Below are positions 30,286-38,198 of a stretch of 40,398 bases of DNA, piece after piece. Position 1 is the stretch's first letter. Every line of letters starts with the position of its first letter. The position numbers were made by a program, and so were the translations under genes. The notes under the pieces are model-generated. The model was not told the DNA's origin, did no database searches, and saw only the letters and a list, made by a program, of their open reading frames with translations. The DNA comes from CAZWKX01 sp964633975 (GTDB lineage Bacteria > Actinomycetota > Acidimicrobiia > Spongiisociales > UBA11373): the NCBI GenBank assembly GCA_964633975.1, contig CAZWKX010000019.1, positions 1-40,398 of the forward strand, in the 5' to 3' direction.

Positions 30286-31674
30286 ATGGCCGGCAGGCGC
30301 AGCTGGGCGGAGCCTTTCAAGATCAAGATGGTCGAGCCGATCCGGATGACGACCCGGGAGCACCGCCGCGCCGCCATCGAAGAGGCCGGCTTCAACACAT
30401 TCCTGCTCCGTTCGGAGGACGTCTACATAGACCTGCTCACTGACTCGGGGACCTCGGCGATGTCCGATTACCAGTGGGCCGGCCTCATGCTGGGCGATGA
30501 GGCCTACGCCGGGAGCCGGTCCTTCTACCACCTGTGTGAGGCGGTGGAGGAGGTCTACGGCTATCCGGAGCTGGTGCCCACCCATCAGGGACGGGGAGCC
30601 GAGCACATCCTCAGCCAGATCCTCATCAGTGAGGGCGACGTCATTCCCGGCAACATGTACTTCACCACCACGAAGTTCCACCAGGAGTACGCCGGGGGCA
30701 AGTTCGTCGATGTGATCATCGACGAGGCCCACCAGCCGGCCACGGCCCATCCCTTCAAAGGGAACGTCGACCTCGGCAAGCTGGCCTCGGTGGTGGACGA
30801 GTACGGCGCCGATCGGATCCCGTACATCTCGCTGGAGACCAACGTGAACCTGGCCGGCGGCCAGCCGGTCTCCATGGAGAACCTGCGCCAGACCTACGAG
30901 TTCTGCCGGAGTCACGGCATCCTGGTCATGCTCGATGCCACCAGGGCGTTGGAGAACGCCTACTTCATCCAGCAGCGGGAGAAGGGGTACAAGGACCGCA
31001 GCATCGCCGAGATCCTGCTTGAGATCTGCTCCCACTCCGATGGGGCCACCGTGTCCTCGAAGAAGGACAATCTGGTGAACATCGGGGGCTTTCTGGCCCT
31101 GCGCGATCCCGAGCTGGCTCGCCGCGCTCGCTGCTTGCTGGTTGCCTTCGAGGGTCTGCACACCTACGGAGGCATGGCGGGGCGCGACATGGAGGCGCTG
31201 GCGCGAGGCATCCGGGAGATGGTGGCTACCGACGACCACGTGCGGGCCCGCGTGGGCCAGGTGCTGTATCTCGGCGATCTGATTGCCAAGGCCGGCGTGC
31301 CCATCGTGCAGCCGGTCGGGGGGCACGGGGTGTTCCTCGACGCGGCGGCCTTCTTGCCGCAGCTGTCCCAGGACGTGTTCCCGGCACAAGCCCTTGCCGC
31401 CGCCCTCTACGTCGATTCGGGGGTTCGTGGCATGGAGCGGGGCATCATCTCGGCCGGGCGCAACCCAGAGACCGGGGACCACAATCGCCCCAAGCTAGAG
31501 CTGGTCCGCCTGGCTATTCCTCGGCGGGTCTACACCCAGGCGCACATGGACGTCACCGCCGAGTCGGTGGAGGCGGTGTACGAGAAGCGGGACCAAGTGA
31601 AAGGCCTGCGTTTCACCTACGAGCCGGCCGAGCTGCGCTTCTTCCAGGCCCGCTTCGAGGAGGTCGACGGCTAA
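30286..31674 (+). CDS. tpl: Tyrosine phenol-lyase-like beta-eliminating lyase
   Basis: 462 residues from ATG 30286 with AGGAGG 7-8 nt upstream; tyrosine phenol-lyases have about 456. The whole length aligns from memory to tyrosine phenol-lyase: NTFLLRSEDVYIDLLTDSGT, YAGSRSFYHL, PTHQGRGAEHILSQ, GNMYFTTTKFHQE, the PLP lysine Lys260 in SSKKDNLVNIGG. Features that separate this enzyme from tryptophanase favour phenol-lyase: NIGG after the lysine, Arg385 in RGMERGIISAGRN (equivalent to the substrate-binding Arg381), and the C-terminal LRFFQARF. It should convert tyrosine to phenol, pyruvate and ammonia, reversibly, in the cytosol. Tryptophanase is the alternative. An upstream hairpin suggests regulation. 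No tyrosine transporter gene is adjacent. Confidence 0.85.
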   Translation: MAGRRSWAEPFKIKMVEPIRMTTREHRRAAIEEAGFNTFLLRSEDVYIDLLTDSGTSAMSDYQWAGLMLGDEAYAGSRSFYHLCEAVEEVYGYPELVPTHQGRGAEHILSQILISEGDVIPGNMYFTTTKFHQEYAGGKFVDVIIDEAHQPATAHPFKGNVDLGKLASVVDEYGADRIPYISLETNVNLAGGQPVSMENLRQTYEFCRSHGILVMLDATRALENAYFIQQREKGYKDRSIAEILLEICSHSDGATVSSKKDNLVNIGGFLALRDPELARRARCLLVAFEGLHTYGGMAGRDMEALARGIREMVATDDHVRARVGQVLYLGDLIAKAGVPIVQPVGGHGVFLDAAAFLPQLSQDVFPAQALAAALYVDSGVRGMERGIISAGRNPETGDHNRPKLELVRLAIPRRVYTQAHMDVTAESVEAVYEKRDQVKGLRFTYEPAELRFFQARFEEVDG

Positions 31675-31692
31675 GGAAACCGACCGTCTTTT
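31666..31692 (+). terminator. Possible weak terminator after the phenol-lyase gene
   Basis: GACGG (31666-31670) overlapping the stop region can pair with CCGTC (31684-31688), followed by TTTT. The 5-bp stem with a 13-nt loop is marginal. Confidence 0.3.
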
Positions 31693-31727
31693 GGGGCTGG
31701 CGCCGGAGCTCCCGCCGATCGTTTCGG

Positions 31728-31733
31728 TAGGTT
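31728..31733 (+). promoter_or_regulatory. Candidate -10 box of galK (leaderless)
   Basis: TAGGTT, then 7 nt, then GTG 31741, without a Shine-Dalgarno site. It suggests that galK has its own, leaderless transcript. Confidence 0.4.
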
Positions 31734-31740
31734 TGGACTT

Positions 31741-32982
31741 GTGGAGGGCACGGTCGCCGAGGCGTTCCGGGAGAGATACGGTCACGAGCCGGAGACGGTG
31801 GTGCGCGCACCGGGGCGGGTGAACCTCATAGGGGAGCACACCGACTACTCCCTTCTGCCGGTGCTGCCCATGGCCATCACCGAGGCGGTGTACTTGGCGG
31901 CGAGCGCCGACGACAGCGGCCGATTGCGCGGTATCTCGCAGGGTCACGAGGGAGAGCTGGACCTGGATCGATCCGAGGTGTCCCCTGCCGAGAACTGGCA
32001 CCGCTACCCGACGGGTGTGCTCAGAGTCCTGGGAGAGCGGGCCGAGGGACGGGGCGCTCATATCGTCGTGGGTAGCACGCTGCCTGTCGCGGGAGGCCTC
32101 TCATCGAGTTCGGCATTCACGCTGGCGCTGGTGGAAGCGTTGGCTCGGGTGTGGGACCTGAACATCGAGGTCGAGGCCGAGGCCATCCTTGCCTCCGAGG
32201 CCGAGCGGGCGGTGGGTATCGAGTGTGGGCTCATGGACCAGACGGTGATCACGTTTGCTGAGACGGGATCGGCTCTGCGCATCGACTTCGAGCCGCTGCG
32301 CTGGCGGCCGGTGCCGCTGCCGGAAGGCATTCGTATCGTGGCCGCGTACTCGGGCAGCGATGCGCTCAAGACCACGGCCATCGGCGAGGCCTACGACGCC
32401 CGGGTGGTGGGGTGCCGCATCGCTGCCGCTCGTCTCGCCGGGATCCTCGGGGTCGAGGCGGGGCATCCGCCGGCGCTGGGCCGGGTGGCAGGAGCCGAAG
32501 GGGCGGCGGAGATGGTGTCCATGCTTCCGGACCGCGACACGGTGGCCGCCGCGGCCGACGAGCTGGGCCTCTGCCTCGACGATATCGGCGGACTGTCGGC
32601 GCGTTTCTTCCATCCCGATGAGGCGGTCCCGGTGCATGCGTGCGCCGAACACGTGCTGGGGGAGGCGAAGCGTGTAGACGAAGCCGAGGCGGCGTTGCTG
32701 GCGGGCGACATTGGCGTGTTCGGGGCTCTGCTGGATGCCTCGCATGCCAGCTTGGGACGGTACGGTGTGAGCACACCGGCTCTCGATGAGCTGTGCGGGC
32801 GATTGAGGGACGCCGGTGCTGTCGGTGCTCGGCTTACCGGAGCAGGTTTTGGGGGGTTCGCCGTGGCTGTGGCGTCGCCGGCGGCGCTAGAGCAAGTGAT
32901 CGGCGCCGGCGAGGAGTACGCCGGATTGGCGTTCGAGGCGGTGCCGGCGGCGGGCATGATGCAGGGCGCAGCCGACGGCTGA
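31741..32982 (+). CDS. galK: Galactokinase
   Basis: 413 residues from GTG. The galactokinase signature is exact: PGRVNLIGEHTDYS (residues 24-37), which binds the sugar. The GHMP-kinase ATP loop reads LPVAGGLSSSSA, the catalytic Asp lies in GIECGLMDQTVI, and the third motif is GARLTGAGFGGFAV near the C-terminus. It phosphorylates galactose at C1 with ATP, the first step of the Leloir pathway. No galT or galE is in the window, so the other steps are elsewhere. It is 66 bp downstream of the phenol-lyase gene and probably independently transcribed. Confidence 0.95.
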   Translation: MEGTVAEAFRERYGHEPETVVRAPGRVNLIGEHTDYSLLPVLPMAITEAVYLAASADDSGRLRGISQGHEGELDLDRSEVSPAENWHRYPTGVLRVLGERAEGRGAHIVVGSTLPVAGGLSSSSAFTLALVEALARVWDLNIEVEAEAILASEAERAVGIECGLMDQTVITFAETGSALRIDFEPLRWRPVPLPEGIRIVAAYSGSDALKTTAIGEAYDARVVGCRIAAARLAGILGVEAGHPPALGRVAGAEGAAEMVSMLPDRDTVAAAADELGLCLDDIGGLSARFFHPDEAVPVHACAEHVLGEAKRVDEAEAALLAGDIGVFGALLDASHASLGRYGVSTPALDELCGRLRDAGAVGARLTGAGFGGFAVAVASPAALEQVIGAGEEYAGLAFEAVPAAGMMQGAADG

Positions 32983-33119
32983 CTCGCCGAGCGGCCGGCA
33001 TGTCCTCCCGCTGGTTTCCTGCCCACCTCGAGCACCAATTGTGCGAGTAAGGGGTGTGCAAGGCGTGTCGAGCCAGCAGGCCTCCGCAGTGCTTTGCATC
33101 GGGGAAGCGTCGTAGGGGG

Positions 33120-33459
33120 CGCATCGAAGAGTCCACGGCCTTTTTCCGCCGTGAGTACCGGTCGGTGGCCCGCGCTGGCATATGCGCTGTCGGGGAGCCG
33201 CCTGGGGGCCGATGACCTGGCCCAGGAAGCATTCCTCGCGGCGTACCGCGATTGGCAGTCCATCGGGAGATACAACAATCCCGGCGCGTGGGTGCGTCGG
33301 GTGGTGGACAATCGGTCGGTGTCGATGTTCCGCCGGCGATCGGCCGAACTCCGGCCGCTCATTCGGCTGCGCAATGTGTTGTCCCAGCGGCCGACCTCGG
33401 GATTCTGGCAACCCGGGCGGAGTAGCGCTGAGATCGACGGTGACACGGCGCTGTGGTGA
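33120..33459 (+). pseudogene. Remnant of a SigE-family ECF sigma factor (frameshifted, truncated)
   Basis: One frame gives ESTAFFRREYRSVAR (to 33173). The next frame continues seamlessly as LAYALSGSRLGADDLAQEAF (from 33175), LAAYRDWQSIGRYNNPGAWV, RRVVDNRSVSMFRRR, which is sigma region 2 of actinobacterial SigE-type ECF factors. A single extra G at 33174 accounts for the shift. The frame then runs into unrelated sequence and stops at TGA 33457-33459 right after ALW, where region 4 should begin; no region 4 is found before the next gene. No start codon with a ribosome site exists in the first frame. It is therefore a decayed gene, broken at two places, and cannot be explained by one sequencing error. 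Confidence 0.8.
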
Positions 33460-33464
33460 GTCGT

Positions 33465-33812
33465 TCAGTCTGGTGGCTCAGGGCTGGTCATCCGGCGGCG
33501 CCGTTGCCGCCACGTGACCAGAGCAATCAGGGCGCCGGCCACGGCCCCGCCCATGGTCCAGAGAGGGGGAAGGGGCCGATACCACAGCTCGAAGTGGAAC
33601 GATGATGGAAGGCCGAAGCGGTGTGCCAGTGAGGCGGCCAGCAGGGCGCCGGCGAAAGCGCCGGCGGAGCACGGCTTCCATACGGTCCTCCAGTCGGGAC
33701 CCCAGATCGCGGCCAGCCCCATGCCCACAAGAACCGCCAGGGCGGCCAGCACCGCTAGCCAGACCGCGGAGCGCCCCAAGAACTCGAGAACGAGGCGAAA
33801 GGGGAACGACAT
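33465..33812 (-). CDS. Hypothetical membrane protein, 115 aa
   Basis: Not recognised. From ATG 33812 the protein has three hydrophobic segments: AVWLAVLAALAVLVGMGLAA, SAGAFAGALLAASLAHRFG (shorter), and MGGAVAGALIALVTW. A basic tail RQRRRRM puts the C-terminus inside the cell. A GTG at 33890 would add 26 residues without hydrophobic character. Neither start has a good ribosome site, so the coordinates are uncertain. Its 3' end abuts the sigma-factor remnant, so it may itself be part of a decaying region. Confidence 0.5.
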   Translation of the reverse strand: MSFPFRLVLEFLGRSAVWLAVLAALAVLVGMGLAAIWGPDWRTVWKPCSAGAFAGALLAASLAHRFGLPSSFHFELWYRPLPPLWTMGGAVAGALIALVTWRQRRRRMTSPEPPD

Positions 33813-33939
33813 GGCTGCTAGTGGGTCACTGCCTTTAGGAAGACTGATCTCGGAAGTGGATGTGACAGGCCATCTGTACTCGGTTTCCACGGTAGCCGCG
33901 GAGCGCGGCGGTGGAATGCAGAAGGCAGAGGGCAGGATT

Positions 33940-33962
33940 CAGAGCACGCAATGCCGGCTCTG
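33940..33962. repeat. Short inverted repeat in a lower-GC gap
   Basis: CAGAGC and GCTCTG form a 6-bp stem with an 11-nt loop, in a 130-bp gap (33891-34019) that is visibly less GC-rich than its surroundings. No gene is seen there. It may terminate the acyltransferase transcript entering from the right, but there is no T run on that strand. Confidence 0.3.
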
Positions 33963-34019
33963 GATTCTGAACTCTCGATTCTCAGAGCAGAGTGCGGCTT
34001 ACAGTCCAGACCCCGGCGG

Positions 34020-35174
34020 CTACGCGCTCTTGCGGGTCTGGCGTCGTAGACGGTGGCTGGCGAGCGTCAGTGGACGAAGCGCGGCGCGCAGCCCTAGAAG
34101 CATGCGCCCCTTGGCACTTGCCGGCTTGAGAATCCGCAGGTCGTGGCGCACCTCGTTGCTCCAGCGGCTTTTGTGCTCCTCCTCGCCGCGAAGGAGGTCG
34201 AACTCGGTAACGCCCTCGGCGATCGAAGCGGCGATGGCGTGGGCGATGAGGTGCCGGCTCGGCCCGTACCGGGCGAAGGTGAGATCGTATGCGGCTCGGT
34301 AGAGAGACACAGTGTTCCCGTAGCGGAAGCAGTAGACGATGGCCGCCGGATCGCCGCTCGCATCGAGCCGGTGCAGCCGCAGCCGGCCGGCATCGAGGAA
34401 CCGGACCGCGAGCCGGCGGTGAAACTCCGCCAGCTCGGGCGTGTGAAGGTCTTCGGCGGCGCGCGGAATGCCGCCCCCCTCGCGCTGGAGCCTGGCCAGA
34501 GCGTCGATGGTCGCCTCAACCTCCACGGAGTCGGTCACCAGACGGCGTGAGGCAGTCTCGCCGGCGTCACGCTCCAGCTTGCGGGCGTGACGCTGCAGGT
34601 TGTGGCGAAGATGCCGCCCCAGGGACTCCTCATACGCATGCCACGTCTTCGGCAGCCTGGCAAAAGGACAGGCGGTGGGCTTGGTGAAGCGGTCCAGGTC
34701 ATCGGCACGGCGGAGGGCGGCGGTCACCAGCAGCGAGCCTTCGCGCACACCCTCGAAGTCGTGGACGTCGACCTGGGCGTGGCGCGACGCAGCCGCCCAC
34801 AGCGCCGGGCCGACGATGGCCTCGTGGCCTCGGCGCACCACCAGATCGAGATGATCGGGCGCAGCCGGGCCCGATCCGATGAAGGTGAGGGCTCGGTATG
34901 CGGGCCGCTGCGGGTGATTTCGCTCTTCGACGGCAAAAGGTGCAATTCCCAGGAGCCGCCCGGTGGCCGGTTCACGGGCGGCGACCAACTCGAGTCGGTG
35001 GTCGGCCCCGAGAGTGGATCGCCACGCCTCGACCCATGCCCAGGTCAGGAAGACGGTCGGTGCCATGGAGTCGGCAAGAAGCTCGTCCCATTCGGCGGCG
35101 AGCCGTTGCAGTGAGGCGTCACAGGTGATGTGCTCGAGAGCGGGCACGACACGATGAACGGCATGGTGGCTCAT
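34020..35174 (-). CDS. GNAT-family acyltransferase (BioF2/CelD-like)
   Basis: 384 residues from ATG 35174. The pattern of the CelD/BioF2-like branch of GNAT proteins is visible: WDELLADSMAPTVFLTWAWV near residue 30, then HRLELVAAREPATGRLLGI, LTFIGSGPAAPDHLDLVV, LRHNLQRHARKLER, and a second half with GRLRLHRLDASGDPAAIVYC, SLYRAAYDLTFARYGPSRHL and EFDLLRGEEEHKSRWS. These proteins resemble two fused GNAT modules, like FemX, and often sit in exopolysaccharide gene clusters. The acyl donor and acceptor are unknown. A glycosyltransferase remnant lies just upstream on the same strand, in keeping with a former polysaccharide locus. Confidence 0.85.
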   Translation of the reverse strand: MSHHAVHRVVPALEHITCDASLQRLAAEWDELLADSMAPTVFLTWAWVEAWRSTLGADHRLELVAAREPATGRLLGIAPFAVEERNHPQRPAYRALTFIGSGPAAPDHLDLVVRRGHEAIVGPALWAAASRHAQVDVHDFEGVREGSLLVTAALRRADDLDRFTKPTACPFARLPKTWHAYEESLGRHLRHNLQRHARKLERDAGETASRRLVTDSVEVEATIDALARLQREGGGIPRAAEDLHTPELAEFHRRLAVRFLDAGRLRLHRLDASGDPAAIVYCFRYGNTVSLYRAAYDLTFARYGPSRHLIAHAIAASIAEGVTEFDLLRGEEEHKSRWSNEVRHDLRILKPASAKGRMLLGLRAALRPLTLASHRLRRQTRKSA

Positions 35175-35298
35175 CGGCTTGCTCCGGCGCCTTGCGTGTC
35201 CAGTGAGCCTGCGTTCGGGCGAATGTCGAGTCTGGAATCGAGTCGGGGTCGGGAAGCGGCGCCGAAAGACTCGGCAGACCCACACAGCGGCAGCGAGC

Positions 35299-35466
35299 TC
35301 ACTTGTGACCCTCCAGGACTTGCCCGTAGATGTCCAGGATTCCACCGGCGACGCTCGTCCAAGAGTGCGGCTCCTGGGCGAGATCACGCCCACGTTGGCC
35401 CAGTGACGTTCTATCGACATTTTCTGCCAGGAACTTGACCGCGCCGCGGCCTTGCAGCCGGTGGAT
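35299..35466 (-). pseudogene. C-terminal remnant of a GT4 glycosyltransferase
   Basis: A 55-codon open stretch bounded by an in-frame TAG (35469-35467) and ending at TGA (35301-35299). It reads VKFLAENVDRTSLGQRGRDL, AQEPHSWTSVAGGILDIYGQ, VLEGHK. The string from L-G-x-R-G-R-x-L to HSW-x-x-V-A-x-x-I-L-x-I-Y matches the C-terminal helix of family GT4 glycosyltransferases. No start codon, sugar-nucleotide-binding domain or upstream part is present, so the gene has been cut. It lies 125 bp upstream of the acyltransferase gene on the same strand. Confidence 0.6.
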
Positions 35467-35757
35467 CTACCTTCGCATGCGGCTTGGTAAGGCTCCGAAG
35501 GCGGGCGGGTAGGATCGGCCGATGCCAGGAGAAGGCACGGTCGGCGGTATCGGGGGCGCCCTCGAGGAGGGGACACCGACAACGCATGTGCCTTCAAGGG
35601 ATCCGGCGGGCCTGGATGTCGGGGAGGGCCGTCGTCGATCGACGACCCGCCGCGGCCAGATGCCCTGGGCTGGCGAGGTTGTACGCTGCGGTCGCCATAT
35701 GGCCGAGGACGTCGCTTGCCTGACCGGGTTGGATGCGGACCCGTGGAGTTAGGTGTC
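35467..35757. other. Non-coding or unresolved gap upstream of the zinc-ribbon operon
   Basis: About 290 bp without a convincing gene. A plus-strand open frame from ATG 35522 (76 codons) has a TAGGAT box 6 nt upstream that fits the leaderless pattern, but its Gly/Arg/Thr-rich sequence has no recognisable block. A TACGCT box at 35684-35689 could serve the zinc-ribbon operon. No RNA gene is seen. Confidence 0.4.
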
Positions 35758-36471
35758 ATGGAGGAGATGAGGAGCCTGGAGGATCTTCTCGATCTCCAGC
35801 TCGAGGACATCGAGATAGACAGGCTTCTACGTCGCCGCGAGACCTTGGACGAGCTCCAGCTGTACCGCGAGACCCACTCCAGGATCACCGACCTCGACGC
35901 ACGAGCGGCTGCAGTCGAGAAGCGTTTCCGTGAGGCCGACCTGGCCGCAGACAAGGGGGAGGGGGAGCTGACACTCGCCGAGCAGAAGCTGGAGCGAGAG
36001 GAGCGGCGGCTCTATGCCGGGGGTCTGAGCGCTCGGGACGCCGAGCACCTCCGCGCCGAAGTGATCATGCTCCGCCGGCAGATCTCAGAGAAGGAGGACC
36101 AGGTCCTCGCTCTCATCGACGCCAAAGAGGAGGCACAGGCCGAGCTCGAAGAGCTGCGGAGCGCCGCCGCCGAAGCACAGGCGGAGAAGGAAAGGCTGGA
36201 TGGCATCATCAAGGTGCAGTGGAAGGAAATCGACGCCGCCATCGCGGCCCACGATGCCAAGAAGGTCGAGATCGTGCCGCTCATCCCCGCCGACTTGCTC
36301 GCCCTTTACGAGGAGCTGAGGCCGTCCAAGGAGGGGGTGGCGGTGGGACGTCTGGCCGAGGGGATATGCGGAGGCTGCCATCTGCGCCTGTCGGCCGCCG
36401 AGCAGGCTCAGGCGTTGAAGGAGGAACCACCCCGCTGCTACCACTGCCGACGCATCCTGGTCCCCCAATGA
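35758..36471 (+). CDS. Coiled-coil zinc-ribbon protein (CT398/C4-type family)
   Basis: 237 residues. The first ~170 residues form a long heptad-rich coiled coil (LLDLQLEDIEIDRLLRRRET through AEAQAEKERLDGI). The C-terminal domain is a zinc ribbon with two Cys pairs: ICGGCHLRLSAAE and PPRCYHCRRILV. This is the usual architecture of the C4-type zinc-ribbon family found next to RNase H in actinobacteria; it is thought to bind nucleic acid or transcription machinery, but the role is not established. ATG 35758 has AGG close upstream; ATG 35767, preceded by GGAGGA, is an alternative. The stop overlaps the RNase H start by 4 nt (ATGA). Confidence 0.88.
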   Translation: MEEMRSLEDLLDLQLEDIEIDRLLRRRETLDELQLYRETHSRITDLDARAAAVEKRFREADLAADKGEGELTLAEQKLEREERRLYAGGLSARDAEHLRAEVIMLRRQISEKEDQVLALIDAKEEAQAELEELRSAAAEAQAEKERLDGIIKVQWKEIDAAIAAHDAKKVEIVPLIPADLLALYEELRPSKEGVAVGRLAEGICGGCHLRLSAAEQAQALKEEPPRCYHCRRILVPQ

Positions 36472-36878
36472 GTCTGCCGGAACGCTACGTGCTCTACTGC
36501 GATGGGGCCTCGCGGGGCAACCCGGGCCCGGCGGCAATCGGTGCCGTGCTGTACGCTCCCGGCGGCGGCGAGCCGGTGCTCGAGGTTTCCAGGATCATCG
36601 GGGAGGCCACCAACAACGAGGCCGAATACCGGGCGCTCATTGCTGGTCTCGAAGGCGCACATGCTCTCGATGTCCGTGACTTGCTCATCAGGCTCGACAG
36701 CCAACTGCTCGTCAGGCAGGTGGGCGGCGAGTACCGAGTGCGCTCTGCAGGCTTGAAGCCTCTGCATCGCCGGGTGCAGGCTCTCGTTTCGCGCTTTGCC
36801 GTGGTAGACATCGAGCACGTGCCACGTGAAGAGAACGTCTTTGCGGATGCCCTGGCCAACGCGGCGCTAGACCGATGA
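36468..36878 (+). CDS. RNase H-type ribonuclease
   Basis: 136 residues, a single RNase H fold domain of the reverse-transcriptase-like (rnhA/ypdQ) group. The four acidic catalytic positions are present: Asp12 in YCDGASRGNPG, Glu53 in NNEAEYRAL, Asp77 in RLDSQLLV, and Asp127 in VFADALAN. It should degrade the RNA strand of RNA-DNA hybrids in the cytosol. There is no N-terminal hybrid-binding domain and no C-terminal phosphatase domain, in contrast to some actinobacterial forms. It overlaps both neighbours by 4 nt (ATGA), so the three genes are translated as a unit. Confidence 0.92.
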   Translation: MSLPERYVLYCDGASRGNPGPAAIGAVLYAPGGGEPVLEVSRIIGEATNNEAEYRALIAGLEGAHALDVRDLLIRLDSQLLVRQVGGEYRVRSAGLKPLHRRVQALVSRFAVVDIEHVPREENVFADALANAALDR

Positions 36879-37405
36879 TCCTCTGGCACATCGGGCTCAC
36901 GTTCCTCATCGCCAGGTACGTCTTCCGCGACCCTGAAATGGACCTGCGCTGGGTGGCCCTTGGGGCACTGCTACCCGACATCATCGACAAACCGATCGGC
37001 TCGATCTTTTTCCACGGCACGTTCGGCACGCACCGCCTGTTTGCCCACACGCTGCTGTTTCCGCTGGCCGTGGTGCTTCTCGTCCTCGTGGCCACTCGCC
37101 GCGGCTCGCTGGTGCAACGCTCCCTGCTCCTGGTGACCCTGGGCCTGTTCGCCCATCTGTTGCTCGACGGCGTGTTCACCGACCCCAAGCTGTTCCTGTG
37201 GCCCATATTCGGCACGAAGTTCCCCACGCATGCCGACTCGACGATCCTGGCGCTGCTGGAACGTATGGTCACCGACTGGCGCACCTGGGTGGGCGAGGCG
37301 ATGGGAGCCGCCTACCTCGTGTTCCTCTGGCTGAGGCGGCTCGATACGAAGGAGCTGAGGCGAGCCTTCCTGAGAACCGGCCACATTCCGATCGCCGAAC
37401 GCTAG
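36875..37405 (+). CDS. DUF457-like membrane-bound metal-dependent hydrolase
   Basis: 176 residues with four or five predicted helices. His/Asp-rich motifs are at membrane borders: LWHIGLTF, ALLPDIIDKP, THRLFAHTLLF and FAHLLLDGVFTDP. This layout is that of the YdjM/DUF457 family of putative integral-membrane hydrolases; no reaction has been assigned. It is the third member of the zinc-ribbon/RNase H operon, overlapping RNase H by 4 nt. Its stop TAG shares the palindrome CTAG with the stop of the convergent TauE gene. Confidence 0.75.
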   Translation: MILWHIGLTFLIARYVFRDPEMDLRWVALGALLPDIIDKPIGSIFFHGTFGTHRLFAHTLLFPLAVVLLVLVATRRGSLVQRSLLLVTLGLFAHLLLDGVFTDPKLFLWPIFGTKFPTHADSTILALLERMVTDWRTWVGEAMGAAYLVFLWLRRLDTKELRRAFLRTGHIPIAER

Positions 37406-38190
37406 GAGGTCTGCCGGGCGGCAGTCTGGCGGGTCTTGAAGGCCATGCGGACGGCGGCAAGGATCAGGAGGCCGGCGAACATGCGCCGCAGCACCGGGCC
37501 CTCGAGGGCAAGCGCCGATTGCGCTCCCAGGAACCCCCCGACTATCCCCCCGGCGCCGAGGCCGGCGACCAGGCGCCAGTCGATACGTCCGGCCCGGCTG
37601 TGCACGAGGGTGGCCACGACGGCCGTGGGCACGATGACGGCGAGAGAGGTGCCCTGGGCCAGGTGCTGCTGGAACGTGTAGAGGGTGGCCAGAGCGGGAA
37701 CGTAGATGATGCCGCCGCCGACGCCGAGCACAGCGGCGAGCGCTCCGGTGAATAGACCGATCAGCACTAGACCAACGGCCCCGAGCGCCGAGATGTTGGT
37801 GCCGACGGCGGCCGCGGCGATCTCTTGGCCTCCGCCGTCGAAGGCCATACGAATCGCCCCGGCGATGGCAAGCGACACGAAGACCCAAGCGAGCCAGATC
37901 TCGGGGATCCTGGCGAAGAGGCGGGCCCCGGTGTAGGCGCCGACCAGCGAGCCCAGCAGGATCAAGCCGGCGACGTCGAAGGCCACTCGGTCGTCGAGGG
38001 AGAGGCGGGCCACGGCGGCGGCCGCGACGGCCACGGTGGCGGCAAGGGCGTTGGTGTGGGCCCGGCTCTGGCCCAGACCCATCAGGAGCACGAGGCAGGG
38101 GACCATCACCAGACCCCCTCCGATGCCGAAGAGACCGCCAACGGTTCCTGCGACGATGCCGATGGCGACGGCGGAGGCGATGCGTCTCAC
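37402..38190 (-). CDS. TauE/SafE-family sulfite/anion exporter
   Basis: 262 residues, with seven or eight predicted helices in two similar halves. Each half opens with the family's Gly-rich motif: GTVGGLFGIGGGLVMVPCLV and LAAVLGVGGGIIYVPAL. TauE/SafE proteins move small sulfur-containing organic or inorganic anions across the membrane; the substrate here is not known. GTG 38190 is the start. A TATCAT box stands 8 nt upstream, so the gene can be transcribed separately from the F420 oxidoreductase 30 bp upstream on the same strand. It overlaps the convergent DUF457 gene by 4 nt at the stop codons. Confidence 0.9.
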   Translation of the reverse strand: MRRIASAVAIGIVAGTVGGLFGIGGGLVMVPCLVLLMGLGQSRAHTNALAATVAVAAAAVARLSLDDRVAFDVAGLILLGSLVGAYTGARLFARIPEIWLAWVFVSLAIAGAIRMAFDGGGQEIAAAAVGTNISALGAVGLVLIGLFTGALAAVLGVGGGIIYVPALATLYTFQQHLAQGTSLAVIVPTAVVATLVHSRAGRIDWRLVAGLGAGGIVGGFLGAQSALALEGPVLRRMFAGLLILAAVRMAFKTRQTAARQTS

Positions 38191-38198
38191 GGGCGCCG

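Noticed and set aside
35522..35752. 76-codon plus-strand frame upstream of the zinc-ribbon gene
   Set aside because: A TAGGAT box 6 nt upstream makes it tempting, but composition is poor and it overlaps no conserved pattern; left as unresolved.
35175..35954. Long N-terminal extension of the CelD-like acyltransferase frame
   Set aside because: The extension is Ser/Arg/Pro-rich shadow sequence opposite the zinc-ribbon gene; the conserved protein begins at ATG 35174.
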